Part shown: positions 12,601 through 26,300 of the stretch, one piece after another | How the letters are laid out: each line of letters begins with the position of its first letter | Numbering within the stretch: position 1 is the first letter of the stretch | Origin: Glycine soja | Lineage: Eukaryota; Streptophyta; Magnoliopsida; Fabales; Fabaceae | Reading direction: 5' to 3' | NCBI RefSeq assembly: GCF_004193775.1 | Contig: NW_021143922.1 | Location: 1-64,000, forward strand | Length of the DNA: 64,000 bases | Notes under the pieces: model-generated | Seen by the model: the letters and a program-made list of their open reading frames with translations, nothing else | Databases searched by the model: none | What the model was told of the DNA's origin: nothing | Program-made: the position numbers and the translations under genes

Positions 12601-15522
12601 GAGAAAAATCAAACGACAATAACTTTTGACTCGGATGTCCGATTGAGTCCCGTAATATATCAAGATGCTCGTAATTGAAAACAGAAGCTCTGAGCAAATT
12701 CAAACGACAATAACTTTTGACTCGGATGTCCGATTGAGTCCCGTAATATATCGAGACGCTCGTAATTGAAAACAGAAGCTATGAGCAAATTCAAACGACA
12801 ATAACTTTTTACTCGGATGAACGATTGAGTCCCGTAAAAAATCGAGACTCTCGTAATTGAAAACAGAAGCTCTGAGCAAATTCAAACGACAATAACTTTT
12901 AACTCGGGTGTTCGATTGTGTCCCGTAGTATATCGAGACACTCGTAATTGAAAAGGGAAGCTCTAAGAAAAATCAAACGACAATAACATTTTACTCGGAT
13001 GTCCGATTGAGTCCCGTAGTATATCGAGACGCTCGTAATTGAAAAGGGAAGCTCTGAGAAAAATCAAACGACAATAACTTTTAACTCGGATGTCGGATAG
13101 AGCACCGTAAAATATCGACACGCTCGTAATTGAAAACAAAAGCTCTGATCAAATTCAAACGAAAATAACTTTTGACTCGGATGTCCGATTGTGTCCCGTA
13201 GTATATCGAGACGCTCGAAATTGAAAACTGAAGCTCTGAGAAAAATCAAACGACAATAACTTTTTGCTCGGATGTTTGATTGAGTCATGTAAAATATCGA
13301 GACGCTCGTAATTGAAAACAAAAGCTCTAAGCAAATTCAAACGACAATAACTTTTGACTCGGATGTGCGATTGTGTCTCGTACTATATCGAGACGCTCGT
13401 AAATCAAAAAGGAAGCCTTGAGAAAAATCAAACGACAATAACTTTTAACTCGGTTGTCCGATTGTGTCCCGTAGTATATCAAGACCCTCGTAATTTAAAA
13501 TGGAAGCTCTAAGGAAAATAAAACGACAAAAATTTTAACTCTGATGTCGAATAGAGCCTCGTAAAATATCGAGACGCTCAAAATTGAAAACAGAAGCTCT
13601 AAGGAAATTCAAACGACAATAACTTTTGACTCGGATGTCCGATTCTATCCCGTAATATATCCAGACGCTCGAAATTCAGAACATAAGCTATTAGAAATAT
13701 CAAACGACAATAACTTTTAACTCGGGTGTCCGATTGTCTCCCGTAGTATATCGAGACGCTCGTAATTGAAAACAGAAGCTCTGAGCAAATTCAAACGACA
13801 ATAAATTTTTACTCGAATGTCCGATTGAGTCCCATAATATATCGACACGCTCGTAATTGAAAACAAAAGCTCTGAGGAAATTCAAAAGACAATAACTTTT
13901 GACTCGTTTGTCCGATTGAGTCCCGTAATATATCGAGACGGTCGTAATTGAAAACAAAAGCTCTGAGAAAAATCAAACGACCATAACTTTTTATTCGGAT
14001 GTCCGATTGAGTCCCGTAATATATCGAGACGCTCGTAATTGAAAATAGAAGCTCTGAGCAAGTTCAAACGACAATAACTTTTGACTCGGATGTCCGATTG
14101 TGTCCTGTAGTATATCGAGACGCTCGAAATTGAAAACTGAAGATCTGAGAAAAATCAAACGACAATAAAGTTTTATTCGGATGTCCGATTGTGTCTTATA
14201 ATATATGAAAACGCTCGTAATTGAAAACGGAAGCTCTACGAAAAATCAAACGACAATAAACTTTAACTCGTATCACCGATTGTGTCCCGTAGTATATCGA
14301 GACGGTCGAAATTGAAAACTGAAGCTCTGAGAATAATCAAACGACAATATCTTTTTACTCGGATGTCCGATTGAGTCCTGTAATATATCGAGACACTCGT
14401 AATTGAAAACAGAAGCTTTGAGCAAATTCAAACGACAATAACTTTTTACTCGGATGTCCGATTGAGTCCCGTAATATATCGAGACGCTCGTAATTGAAAA
14501 TAGAAGCTCTGAGCAAATTCAAACGACAATAACTTTTAACTCGGGTGTTCGATTGTGTTCTGTAGTATATCGAGACGCTCGTAATTGAAAAGGGAAGCTC
14601 TAAGAAAAATCAAACGACAATAACTTTTAACTCGGATGTCGGACAGAGCCCCGTAAAATATCGAGACGCTCGAAATTGAAAACAAAAGCTCTGAGCAAAT
14701 TCAAACGACAATAACTTTTGACTCGGATGTCCGATTGTGTCCCGTAGTATATCGAGACGCTCAATATTGAAAACTGAAGCTCTGAGAAAAATCAAACGAC
14801 AATAACATTTTGCTCGGATGTCCTATTGAGTCCAATAACATTTCGAGACGCTCGTAATTGAAAACAAAAGCTCTCAGCAAATTCAGACGACAATAAATTT
14901 TGACTCGGATGTCCGATTGAGTTCCGTAATACATCGAGACGCTCGTAATTGAAAACACAAGCTCTGAGGAAATTCAAACGACAATGACGTTTTACTCGGA
15001 TGTCCGATTGAGTCCCGTAATATATCGAGACGCTCGTAATTGAAAACAGAAGCTCTGAAGATATTTAAACGACAATAACTTTTGACTCGTATGTCCGATT
15101 GTGTCCCGTAATATATCAAGACGCTCGAAAAATCAGAACATAAGCTATAAAAAAATCTAACGACAATAACTTTTAACTCGGATGTCTGATTGTCTCCCGT
15201 AGTATATTGAGACACTCGTAATTGAAAAAAGAAGCTCTCAGCAAATTTAAACGACAATAAATTTTTACTCGAATGTACGATTGAGTCCCATAATATATCG
15301 ACACGCTCGTAATTGAAAACAAAAGCTTTGAGGAAATTCAAAAGACAATAACTTTTGACTCGGATGTTCGATTGAGTCCCGTAATATATCGAGACGCTCG
15401 TAATTGAAAAGGGAAGCTCTACGAAAAATCAAACGACAATAACTTTTAAGTCGGATGTCGGATAGAGCCCTGTAAAATATCGAGACGCTCGAAATGGAAA
15501 ATAGAACCTCTGTGCAAAATCA
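9674..15522. repeat. Heterogeneous 91-bp monomers, central-left part of array
   Basis: Only satellite monomers are present, with no clear multi-kilobase higher-order repeat. The diagnostic subtype with an ATAAGCTATTAG-like end recurs irregularly (near 9950, 11775, 12137, 12506, 13684 and 15140). Many private substitutions suggest long residence without homogenisation. No gene, transposon or inversion was seen. Confidence 0.85.
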
Positions 15523-16798
15523 AACGACAATAACTTTTGACTCGGATGTCCGATATTGCCCCATAGTATATCGAGACGCTCGAAATTGAAAACTGAAGCT
15601 CTGAGAAAAATCAAACGACAATAACTTTGAGCTCGGATGTCGGATAGAGCCCCGTAAAATATCGAGACGCTTGAAATTGAAAACAGAAGCTCTGAGGAAA
15701 TTCAAACGACAATAACTTTTGACTCGGATGTCCGATTGTGTCCCGTAGTATATCGAGACGCTCAAAATTGAAAACTGAAGCTCTGAGAAAAATCAAACGA
15801 CAATAACTTGTTGCTCGGATGTCCGATTGAGTCCAGTAATATATCGAGACGCTCGTAATTGAAAACAGAAGCTCTGAAGATATTCAAACGACAATAACTT
15901 TTGACGCGTATGTCCGATTGTGTCCCGTAATATATCAAGACGCTCGAAAAATCAGAACTTAAGCTATTAGAAAAATCTAACGACAATAACTTTTAACTCG
16001 GATGTCTGATTGTCTCCCGTAGTATATTGAGACACTCGTAATTGAAAAAAGAAGCTCTGAGCAAATTTAAACGACAATAAATTTTTACTCGAATGTACGA
16101 TTGAGTCCCATAATGTATCGACACGCTCGTAATTGAAAACAAAAGCTTTGAGGAAATTCAAACGACAATAACTTTTGACTCGGATGTCCGATATTGTCCC
16201 GTAGTATATCGAGACGCTCGAAATTGAAAACTGAAGCTCTGAGAAAAATCAAACGACAATAACTTTGAGCTCGGATGTCGGATAGAGCCCCGTAAAATAT
16301 CGAGACGCTTGAAATTGAAAACAGAAGCTCTGAGGAAATTCAAACGACAATAACTTTTGACTCGGATGTCCGATTGTGTCCCGTAGTATATCGAGACGCT
16401 CAAAATTGAAAACTGAAGCTCTGAGAAAAATCAAACGACAATAACTTGTTGCTCGGATGTCCGATTGAGTCCAGTAATATATCGAGACGCTCGTAATTGA
16501 AAACAGAAGCTCTGAAGATATTCAAACGACAATAACTTTTGACGCGTATGTCCGATTGTGTCCCGTAATATATCAAGACGCTCGAAAAATCAGAACTTAA
16601 GCTATTAGAAAAATCTAACGACAATAACTTTTAACTCGGATGTCTGATTGTCTCCCGTAGTATATTGAGACACTCGTAATTGAAAAAAGAAGCTCTGAGC
16701 AAATTTAAACGACAATAAATTTTTACTCGAATGTACGATTGAGTCCCATAATGTATCGACACGCTCGTAATTGAAAACAAAAGCTTTGAGGAAATTCA
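15523..16798. repeat. 638-bp tandem duplication (7 monomers + 1 bp)
   Basis: Positions 15523-16160 and 16161-16798 are near-identical copies. Shared rare variants include AACTTTGAGCTCGG, TTGACGCGTATGTCC and GAACTTAAGCTATTAG. I see only two differences, in the first 50 bases, where the first copy has GCCCCATAG and the second has GTCCCGTAG. The unit is seven monomers long plus one base. Confidence 0.88.
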
Positions 16799-18719
16799 AA
16801 CGACAATAACTTTTGACTCGGATGTCCGATTGAGTCCCGTAATATATCGAGACGGTCTAAATTGAAAAGGGAACCTCTACGAAAAATCAAACGACAATAA
16901 CTTTTAACTCGGATGTCGGATAGAGCCCCGTAAAATATCGACACGCTCGAATTTGAAAATAGAAGCTCTGTGCAAATTCAAACGACAATAACTTTTGACT
17001 CGGATGTCCGATATTGTCCCGTAGTATATCGAGACGCTCGAAATTGAAACCTGAAGCTCTGAGAAAAATCAAACGACAATAACTTTTAGCTCGGATGTCG
17101 GATAGAGCCCCGTAAAATATCGAGACGCTTGAAATTGAAAACAGAAGCTCTGAGGAAATTCAAACGACAATAACTTTTGACTCGGATGTCCGATTGTGTC
17201 CCGTAATATATCAAGACGCTCAAAATTCAGAACATAAGCTATTAGAAAAATCAAACGACAATAACTTTTAACTCGGGTGTCCGATTGTCTCCCGTAGTAT
17301 ATCGAGACGCTCGTAATTGAAAACAGAAGCTCTAAGCTAATTCAAACGACAATAAATTTTTACTCGAATGTCCGATTGACTCCCATAATATATCGAGACG
17401 CTCATAATTGAAAACAAAAGCTCTGAGGAAATTCAAACGACAATAACTTTTTACTCGGATGTCCGATAGAGCCCCGTAAAATATCGAGACGCTCGAAATT
17501 TAAAACAGAAGCTCTAAGCAAATTCAAACGCCAATAACTTTTGACTAGGATTCTGATAGAGCCCCGTAATATATCGAGACGCTCAAAATTGAGAACAGAA
17601 GCTCTGAGGATATTCAACCGACAATAACTTTTGACTCGTATGTCCGATTGTGTCCCGCAATATATCAAGACGCTCGAGATTAAGAGCTGAAGCTCTGAGA
17701 AAAATCAAACGACAATAACTTGTTGTTCGGATGTCCGATTGAGTCCAGTAATATATCGAGACGCTCGTAATTGAAAACAGAAGCTCTGAAGATATTCAAA
17801 TGACAATAACTTTTGACTCGTATGTCGGATTGTGTCCCGTAATATATCAAGACGCTCGAAAAATCAGAACTTAAGCTATTAGAAAAATCTAACGACAATA
17901 ACTTTTAACTCGGATGTCCGATTGTCTGCCGTAGTATATCAAGACGCTCGTAATAGAAAACGGAAGCTCTGAGCAAATTCAAACGACAATAAATTTTTAC
18001 TCAAATGTCCGATTGAGTCCCATAATATATCGACACACTCGTAATTGAAAACACAAGCTCTGAGGAAATTCAAAAGACAATAACTTTTGACTCGGATGTC
18101 CGATTGAGTCCCGTAGTATATCGAGACGCTCGTAATTGAAAACGGAAGCTCTAAGCTAATTCAAACGACAATAAATTTTTACTCGGATGTCCGATAGAGC
18201 CCCGTAAAATATCGAGACGCTCGAAATTTCAAACAGAAGCTCTGAGCAAATTCAATCGGCAATAACTTTTGACTCGGATGTCCGATTGTGTCCTGTAGTA
18301 TATCGAGACGCACGTAATGTAAAATGGAAGCTCTAAGGAAAATCAAACGACAATAACTTGTAAAATGGAAGCTCTGAGAAAAATCAAACGACAATACCTT
18401 TTTACTCGGATGTCCGATTGAGTCCCGTAATATATCGAGACGCTCGTAATTGAAAACAGAAGCTCTGAGCAAATTCAAACGACAATAACTTTTGACTAGG
18501 ATGTCTGATAGAGCCCCGTAAAATATCGAGACGCTCAAAATTGAAAACAAAAGCTCTGAGGATATTCAACCGACAATAACTTTTGACTCGTATGTCCTAT
18601 TGTGTCCCGTAATATATCGAGACGCTCGTAATTGAAATTGGAAGCTCTAAGAAAAATCAAACGACAATAACTTTTAACTCGGATGTCGGATAGAGCCCTT
18701 TAAAATATCGAGACGCTCG
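16799..18719. repeat. 91-bp monomers, transition block with a distant copy at 27.3 kb
   Basis: This holds satellite monomers only. The block starting around the rare word GACGGTCTAA (16851) reappears around 27359 at an offset of 10,508 bp, and the similarity continues for roughly 800 bp. At 18350-18365 a monomer is disrupted: AACTTGTAAAATGG joins two partial monomers, which shows an internal deletion between non-equivalent positions. The marker word GGATATTCAACCGACAAT, typical of the right half of the array, first appears near 17610. Confidence 0.8.
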
Positions 18720-21700
18720 AAATTGAAAACAGAAGCTCTGAGCAAATTTAAACGACAATAACTTTTGACTAGGATATCTGATAGAGCCCCGTAAAATATC
18801 GAGACGCTCAAAATTGAAAACAGAAGCTCTGAGGATATTCAACCGACAATAACTTTTGACTCGGATGTTCGATTGAGTCCCGTAATATATCGAGACGCTC
18901 GTAATTGAATACAAAAGCTCTGAGAAAAATCAAACGACAATACCTTTTTACTCGGATGTCCGATTGAGTCCCGTAATATATCGAGACGCTCGAAATTGAA
19001 AACAGAAGCTCTGAGCAAATTCAAACGACAATAACTTTTGACTAGGATGTCTAATAGAGCCCCGTAAAATATCGAGACGCTCAAAATTGAAAACAGAAGC
19101 TCTAAGGATATTCAACCGACAATAACTTTTGACTAGGATGTTCGATTGAGTCCCGTAATATATCGAGACGCTCGTAATTGAAAACAAAAGCTCTGAGAAA
19201 AATCAAACGACAATACCTTTTTACTCGGATGTCCGATTGAGTCCCGTAATATATCGAGACGCTCGTAATTGAAAACAGAAGCTCTGAGCAAATTTAAACG
19301 ACAATAACTTTTGACTAGGATGTCTGATAGAGCCCCGTAAAATATCGAGACGCTCAAAATTGAAAACAGAAGCTCTAAGGATATTCAACCGACAATAACT
19401 TTTGACTCGGAAGTTCGATTGAGTCCCGTAATATATCGAGACGCTCGTAATTGAAATCAAAAGCTCTGAGAAAAATCAAACGACAATACCTTTTTACTCG
19501 GATGTCCGATTGAGTCCTGTAATATATTGAGACGCTCTTAATTGAAAACAGAAGCTCTGAGCAAATTTAAACGGCAATAACTTTTGACTAGGATGTCTGA
19601 TAGAGCCCCGTAAAATATCGAGACGCTCAAAATTGAAAACAGAAGCTCTAAGGATATTCAACCGACAATAACTTTTGACTCGGATGTTCGATTGAGTCCC
19701 GTAATATATCGAGACGCTCGTAATTGAAAACAAAAGCACTGAGAAAAATCAAACGACAATACCTTTTTACTCGGATGTCCGATTGAGTCCCGTAATATAT
19801 CGAGATGCTCGTAATTGAAAACAGAAGCTCTGAGCAAATTCAAACGACAATAACTTTTGAGTCGGATGTCCGATTGTGTCCCGTAGTATATCAGGACACT
19901 CAGAATTGAAAACTGAAGCTCTAAGGATATTCAACCGACAATAACTTTTGACTCGGATGTTCGATTGAGTCTCGTAATATATCGAGACGCTCGTAATTGA
20001 AAACAAAAGCTCTGAGAAAAATCAAACGACAATACCTTTTTACTCGGATGTCCGATTGAGTCCCGTAATATATCGAGACGCTCGTAATTGAAAACAGAAG
20101 CTCTGAGCAAATTTAAACGACAATAACTTTTGACTAGGATGTCTGATAGAGCCCCGTAAAATATCGAGACGCTCAAAATTGAAAACAGAAGCTCTGAGGA
20201 TATTCAACCGACAATAACTTTTGACTCGGATGTTCGATTGAGTCCCGTAATATATCGAGACGCTCGTAATTGAATACAAAAGCTCTGAGAAAAATCAAAC
20301 GACAATACCTTTTTACTCGGATGTCCGATTGAGTCCCGTAATATATCGAGACGCTCGAAATTGAAAACAGAAGCTCTGAGCAAATTCAAACGACAATAAC
20401 TTTTGACTAGGATGTCTAATAGAGCCCCGTAAAATATCGAGACGCTCAAAATTGAAAACAGAAGCTCTAAGGATATTCAACCGACAATAACTTTTGACTA
20501 GGATGTTCGATTGAGTCCCGTAATATATCGAGACGCTCGTAATTGAAAACAAAAGCTCTGAGAAAAATCAAACGACAATACCTTTTTACTCGGATGTCCG
20601 ATTGAGTCCCGTAATATATCGAGACGCTCGTAATTGAAAACAGAAGCTCTGAGCAAATTTAAACGACAATAACTTTTGACTAGGATGTCTGATAGAGCCC
20701 CGTAAAATATCGAGACGCTCAAAATTGAAAACAGAAGCTCTAAGGATATTCAACCGACAATAACTTTTGACTCGGAAGTTCGATTGAGTCCCGTAATATA
20801 TCGAGACGCTCGTAATTGAAATCAAAAGCTCTGAGAAAAATCAAACGACAATACCTTTTTACTCGGATGTCCGATTGAGTCCTGTAATATATTGAGACGC
20901 TCTTAATTGAAAACAGAAGCTCTGAGCAAATTTAAACGACAATAACTTTTGACTAGGATGTCTGATAGAGCCCCGTAAAATATCGAGACGCTCAAAATTG
21001 AAAACAGAAGCTCTGAGGATATTCAACCGACAATAACTTTTGACTCGGATGTTCGATTGAGTCCCGTAATATATCGAGACGCTCGTAATTGAAAACAAAA
21101 GCTCTGAGAAAAATCAAACGACAATACCTTTTTACTCGGATGTCCGATTGAGTCCCGTAATATATCGAGACGCTCGTAATTGAAAACAGAAGCTCTGAGC
21201 AAATTCAAACGACAATAACTTTTGACTAGGATGTCTGATAGAGCCCCGTAAAATATCGAGACGCTCAAAATTGAAAACAAAAGCTCTGAGGATATTCAAC
21301 CGACAATAACTTTTGACTCGTATGTCCTATTGTGTCCCGTAATATATCGAGACGCTCGTAATTGAAATTGGAAGCTCTAAGAAAAATCAAACGACAATAA
21401 CTTTTAACTCGGATGTCGGATAGAGCCCTTTAAAATATCAAGACGCTCGAAATTGAAAACAGAAGCTCTGAGCAAATTCAAACGACAATAACTTTTGACT
21501 AGGATGTCTAATAGAGCCCCGTAAAATATCGAGACGCTCAAAATTGAAAACAGAAGCTCTGAGGATATTCAACCGACAATAACTTTTGACTCGAATGTTC
21601 GATTGAGTCCCGTAATATATCGAGACGCTCGTAATTGAAAACAAAAGCTCTGAGAAAAATCAAACGACAATACCTTTTTACTCGGATGTCCGATTGAGTC

Positions 21701-24700
21701 CCGTAATATATCGAGATGCTCGTAATTGAAAAACAGAAGCTCTGAGGATATTCAACCGACAATAACTTTTGACTCGGATGTTCGATTAAGTCCCGTAATA
21801 TATCGAGACGCTCGAAATTGAAAACAGAAACTCTGAGCAAATTCAAACGACAATAACTTTTGACTCGGATGTCCGATTGTGTCCCGTAGTATATCGAGAC
21901 GCTCAAAATTGAAAACTGAAGCTCTGAGAAAAATCAAACGACAATACCTTGTTGCTCGGATGTCCGATTGAGTCCAGTAATATATCGAGACGCTCGTAAT
22001 TGAAAACAGAATCTCTGAAGATATTCAAACGACAATAACCTTTGACTCGGATGTTCGATTGAGTCCCAGAATATATCGTGACGCTCGTAATTGAAAACAG
22101 AAGCTCTGAGCAAATTCAAACGACAATAACTTTTAACTCAGGTGTTCGATTGTGTCCCATAGTATATGGAGACGCTCGTAATTGAAAATGGAAGCTCTAA
22201 GAAAAATCAAACGACAATAAATTTTAACTCGGATGTTGGATAGAGCCCCGTAAAATATCGAGACGCTCAAAATTGAAAACAGAAGCTCTAAGGATATTCA
22301 ACCGACAATAACTTTTGACTCGGATGTTCGATTGAGTCCCGTAATATATCGAGACGCTCGTAATTGAAAACAAAAGCACTGAGAAAAATCAAACGACAAT
22401 ACCTTTTTACTCGGATGTCCGATTGAGTCCCGTAATATATCGAGATGCTCGTAATTGAAAACAGAAGCTCTGAGCAAATTCAAACGACAATAACTTTTGA
22501 GTCGGATGTCCGATTGTGTCCCGTAGTATATCAGGACACTCAGAATTGAAAACTGAAGCTCTAAGGATATTCAACCGACAATAACTTTTGACTCGGATGT
22601 TCGATTGAGTCTCGTAATATATCGAGACGCTCGTAATTGAAAACAAAAGCTCTGAGAAAAATCAAACGACAATACCTTTTTACTCGGATGTCCGATTGAG
22701 TCCCGTAATATATCGAGACGCTCGTAATTGAAAACAGAAGCTCTGAGCAAATTTAAACGACAATAACTTTTGACTAGGATGTCTGATAGAGCCCCGTAAA
22801 ATATCGAGACGCTCAAAATTGAAAACAGAAGCTCTGAGGATATTCAACCGACAATAACTTTTGACTCGGATGTTCGATTGAGTCCCGTAATATATCGAGA
22901 CGCTCGTAATTGAATACAAAAGCTCTGAGAAAAATCAAACGACAATACCTTTTTACTCGGATGTCCGATTGAGTCCCGTAATATATCGAGACGCTCGAAA
23001 TTGAAAACAGAAGCTCTGAGCAAATTCAAACGACAATAACTTTTGACTAGGATGTCTAATAGAGCCCCGTAAAATATCGAGACGCTCAAAATTGAAAACA
23101 GAAGCTCTAAGGATATTCAACCGACAATAACTTTTGACTAGGATGTTCGATTGAGTCCCGTAATATATCGAGACGCTCGTAATTGAAAACAAAAGCTCTG
23201 AGAAAAATCAAACGACAATACCTTTTTACTCGGATGTCCGATTGAGTCCCGTAATATATCGAGACGCTCGTAATTGAAAACAGAAGCTCTGAGCAAATTT
23301 AAACGACAATAACTTTTGACTAGGATGTCTGATAGAGCCCCGTAAAATATCGAGACGCTCAAAATTGAAAACAGAAGCTCTAAGGATATTCAACCGACAA
23401 TAACTTTTGACTCGGAAGTTCGATTGAGTCCCGTAATATATCGAGACGCTCGTAATTGAAATCAAAAGCTCTGAGAAAAATCAAACGACAATACCTTTTT
23501 ACTCGGATGTCCGATTGAGTCCTGTAATATATTGAGACGCTCTTAATTGAAAACAGAAGCTCTGAGCAAATTTAAACGACAATAACTTTTGACTAGGATG
23601 TCTGATAGAGCCCCGTAAAATATCGAGACGCTCAAAATTGAAAACAGAAGCTCTGAGGATATTCAACCGACAATAACTTTTGACTCGGATGTTCGATTGA
23701 GTCCCGTAATATATCGAGACGCTCGTAATTGAAAACAAAAGCTCTGAGAAAAATCAAACGACAATACCTTTTTACTCGGATGTCCGATTGAGTCCCGTAA
23801 TATATCGAGACGCTCGTAATTGAAAACAGAAGCTCTGAGCAAATTCAAACGACAATAACTTTTGACTAGGATGTCTGATAGAGCCCCGTAAAATATCGAG
23901 ACGCTCAAAATTGAAAACAAAAGCTCTGAGGATATTCAACCGACAATAACTTTTGACTCGTATGTCCTATTGTGTCCCGTAATATATCGAGACGCTCGTA
24001 ATTGAAATTGGAAGCTCTAAGAAAAATCAAACGACAATAACTTTTAACTCGGATGTCGGATAGAGCCCTTTAAAATATCAAGACGCTCGAAATTGAAAAC
24101 AGAAGCTCTGAGCAAATTCAAACGACAATAACTTTTGACTAGGATGTCTAATAGAGCCCCGTAAAATATCGAGACGCTCAAAATTGAAAACAGAAGCTCT
24201 GAGGATATTCAACCGACAATAACTTTTGACTCGAATGTTCGATTGAGTCCCGTAATATATCGAGACGCTCGTAATTGAAAACAAAAGCTCTGAGAAAAAT
24301 CAAACGACAATACCTTTTTACTCGGATGTCCGATTGAGTCCCGTAATATATCGAGATGCTCGTAATTGAAAAACAGAAGCTCTGAGGATATTCAACCGAC
24401 AATAACTTTTGACTCGGATGTTCGATTGAGTCCCGTAATATATCGAGACGCTCGAAATTGAAAACAGAAACTCTGAGCAAATTCAAACGACAATAACTTT
24501 TGACTCGGATGTCCGATTGTGTCCCGTAGTATATCGAGACGCTCAAATTGAAAACTGAAGCTCTGAGAAAAATCAAACGACAATACCTTGTTGCTCGGAT
24601 GTCCGATTGAGTCCAGTAATATATCGAGACGCTCGTAATTGAAAACAGAATCTCTGAAGATATTCAAACGACAATAACCTTTGACTCGGATGTTCGATTG

Positions 24701-26300
24701 AGTCCCAGAATATATCGTGACGCTCGTAATTGAAAACAGAAGCTCTGAGCAAATTCAAACGACAATAACTTTTAACTCAGGTGTTCGATTGTGTCCCATA
24801 GTATATGGAGACGCTCGTAATTGAAAATGGAAGCTCTAAGAAAAATCAAACGACAATAAATTTTAACTCGGATGTTGGATAGAGCCCCGTAAAATATCGA
24901 GACGCTCAAAATTGAAAACAGAAGCTCTAAGGATATTCAACCGACAATAACTTTTGACTCGGATGTTCGATTGAGTCCCGTAATATATCGAGACGCTCGT
25001 AATTGAAAACAAAAGCACTGAGAAAAATCAAACGACAATACCTTTTTACTCGGATGTCCGATTGAGTCCCGTAATATATCGAGATGCTCGTAATTGAAAA
25101 CAGAAGCTCTGAGCAAATTCAAACGACAATAACTTTTGAGTCGGATGTCCGATTGTGTCCCGTAGTATATCAGGACACTCAGAATTGAAAACTGAAGCTC
25201 TAAGGATATTCAACCGACAATAACTTTTGACTCGGATGTTCGATTGAGTCTCGTAATATATCGAGACGCTCGTAATTGAAAACAAAAGCTCTGAGAAAAA
25301 TCAAACGACAATACCTTTTTACTCGGATGTCCGATTGAGTCCCGTAATATATCGAGACGCTCGTAATTGAAAACAGAAGCTCTGAGCAAATTTAAACGAC
25401 AATAACTTTTGACTAGGATGTCTGATAGAGCCCCGTAAAATATCGAGACGCTCAAAATTGAAAACAGAAGCTCTAAGGATATTCAACCGACAATAACTTT
25501 TGACTCGGAAGTTCGATTGAGTCCCGTAATATATCGAGACGCTCGTAATTGAAAACAAAAGCTCTCAGAAAAATCAAACGACAATACCTTTTTACTCGGA
25601 TGTCCGATTGAGTCCCGTAATATATCGAGACGCTCTTAATTGAAAACAGAAGCTCTGAGCAAATTTAAACGACAATAACTTTTGACTAGGATGTCTGATA
25701 GAGCCCCGTAAAATATCGAGACGCTCAAAATTGAAAACAGAAGCTCTGAGGATATTCAACCGACAATAACTTTTGACTCGGATGTTCGATTGAGTCCCGT
25801 AATATATCGAGACGCTCGTAATTGAAAACAAAAGCTCTGAGAAAAATCAAACGACAATACCTTTTTACTCGGATGTCCGATTGAGTCCCGTAATATATCG
25901 AGACGCTCGTAATTGAAAACATAAGCTCTGAGCAAATTCAAACGACAATAACTTTTGACTAGGATGTCTGATAGGGCCCCGTAAAATATCGAGACGCTCA
26001 AAATTGAAAACAAAAGCTGTGAGGATATTCAACCGACAATAACTTTTGACTCGTATGTCCTATTGTGTCCCGTAATATATCGAGACGCTCGTAATTGAAA
26101 TTGGATGCTTTAAGAAAAATCAAACGACAATAACTTTTAACTCGGATGTCGGATAGAGCCCTTTAAAATATCAAGACGCTCGAAATTGAAAACAGAAGCT
26201 CTGAGCAAATTCAAACGACAATAACTTTTGACTAGGATGTCTGATAGAGCCCCGTAAAATATCGAGACGCTCAAAATTGAAAACAGAAGCTCTGAGGATA
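18720..26300. repeat. Homogenised satellite block: 273-bp trimers nested in 1,365- and 2,640-bp higher-order repeats
   Basis: The basic unit is a trimer of 273 bp. One monomer has GACTAGGATGTCTGATAGAG and ends in GGATATTCAACCGAC, one has GATGTTCGATTGAGTCC and AACAAAAGCTCTGAG, and one has AATACCTTTTTACTCGG. Five trimers form a 1,365-bp unit duplicated at about 18720-20084 and 20085-21010 or beyond. A longer unit of 2,639-2,640 bp (29 monomers) starts at about 19604, 22244 and 24883. The first two long copies are almost identical: I noted GATTAAGTCCC at 21785 against GATTGAGTCCC at 24425, and one A missing near 24545. The third copy lacks 546 bp (exactly two trimers), with the switch between about 25320 and 25473. 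The ATAAGCTATTAG-like subtype seems absent here. This is the youngest-looking part of the array. Confidence 0.9.
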
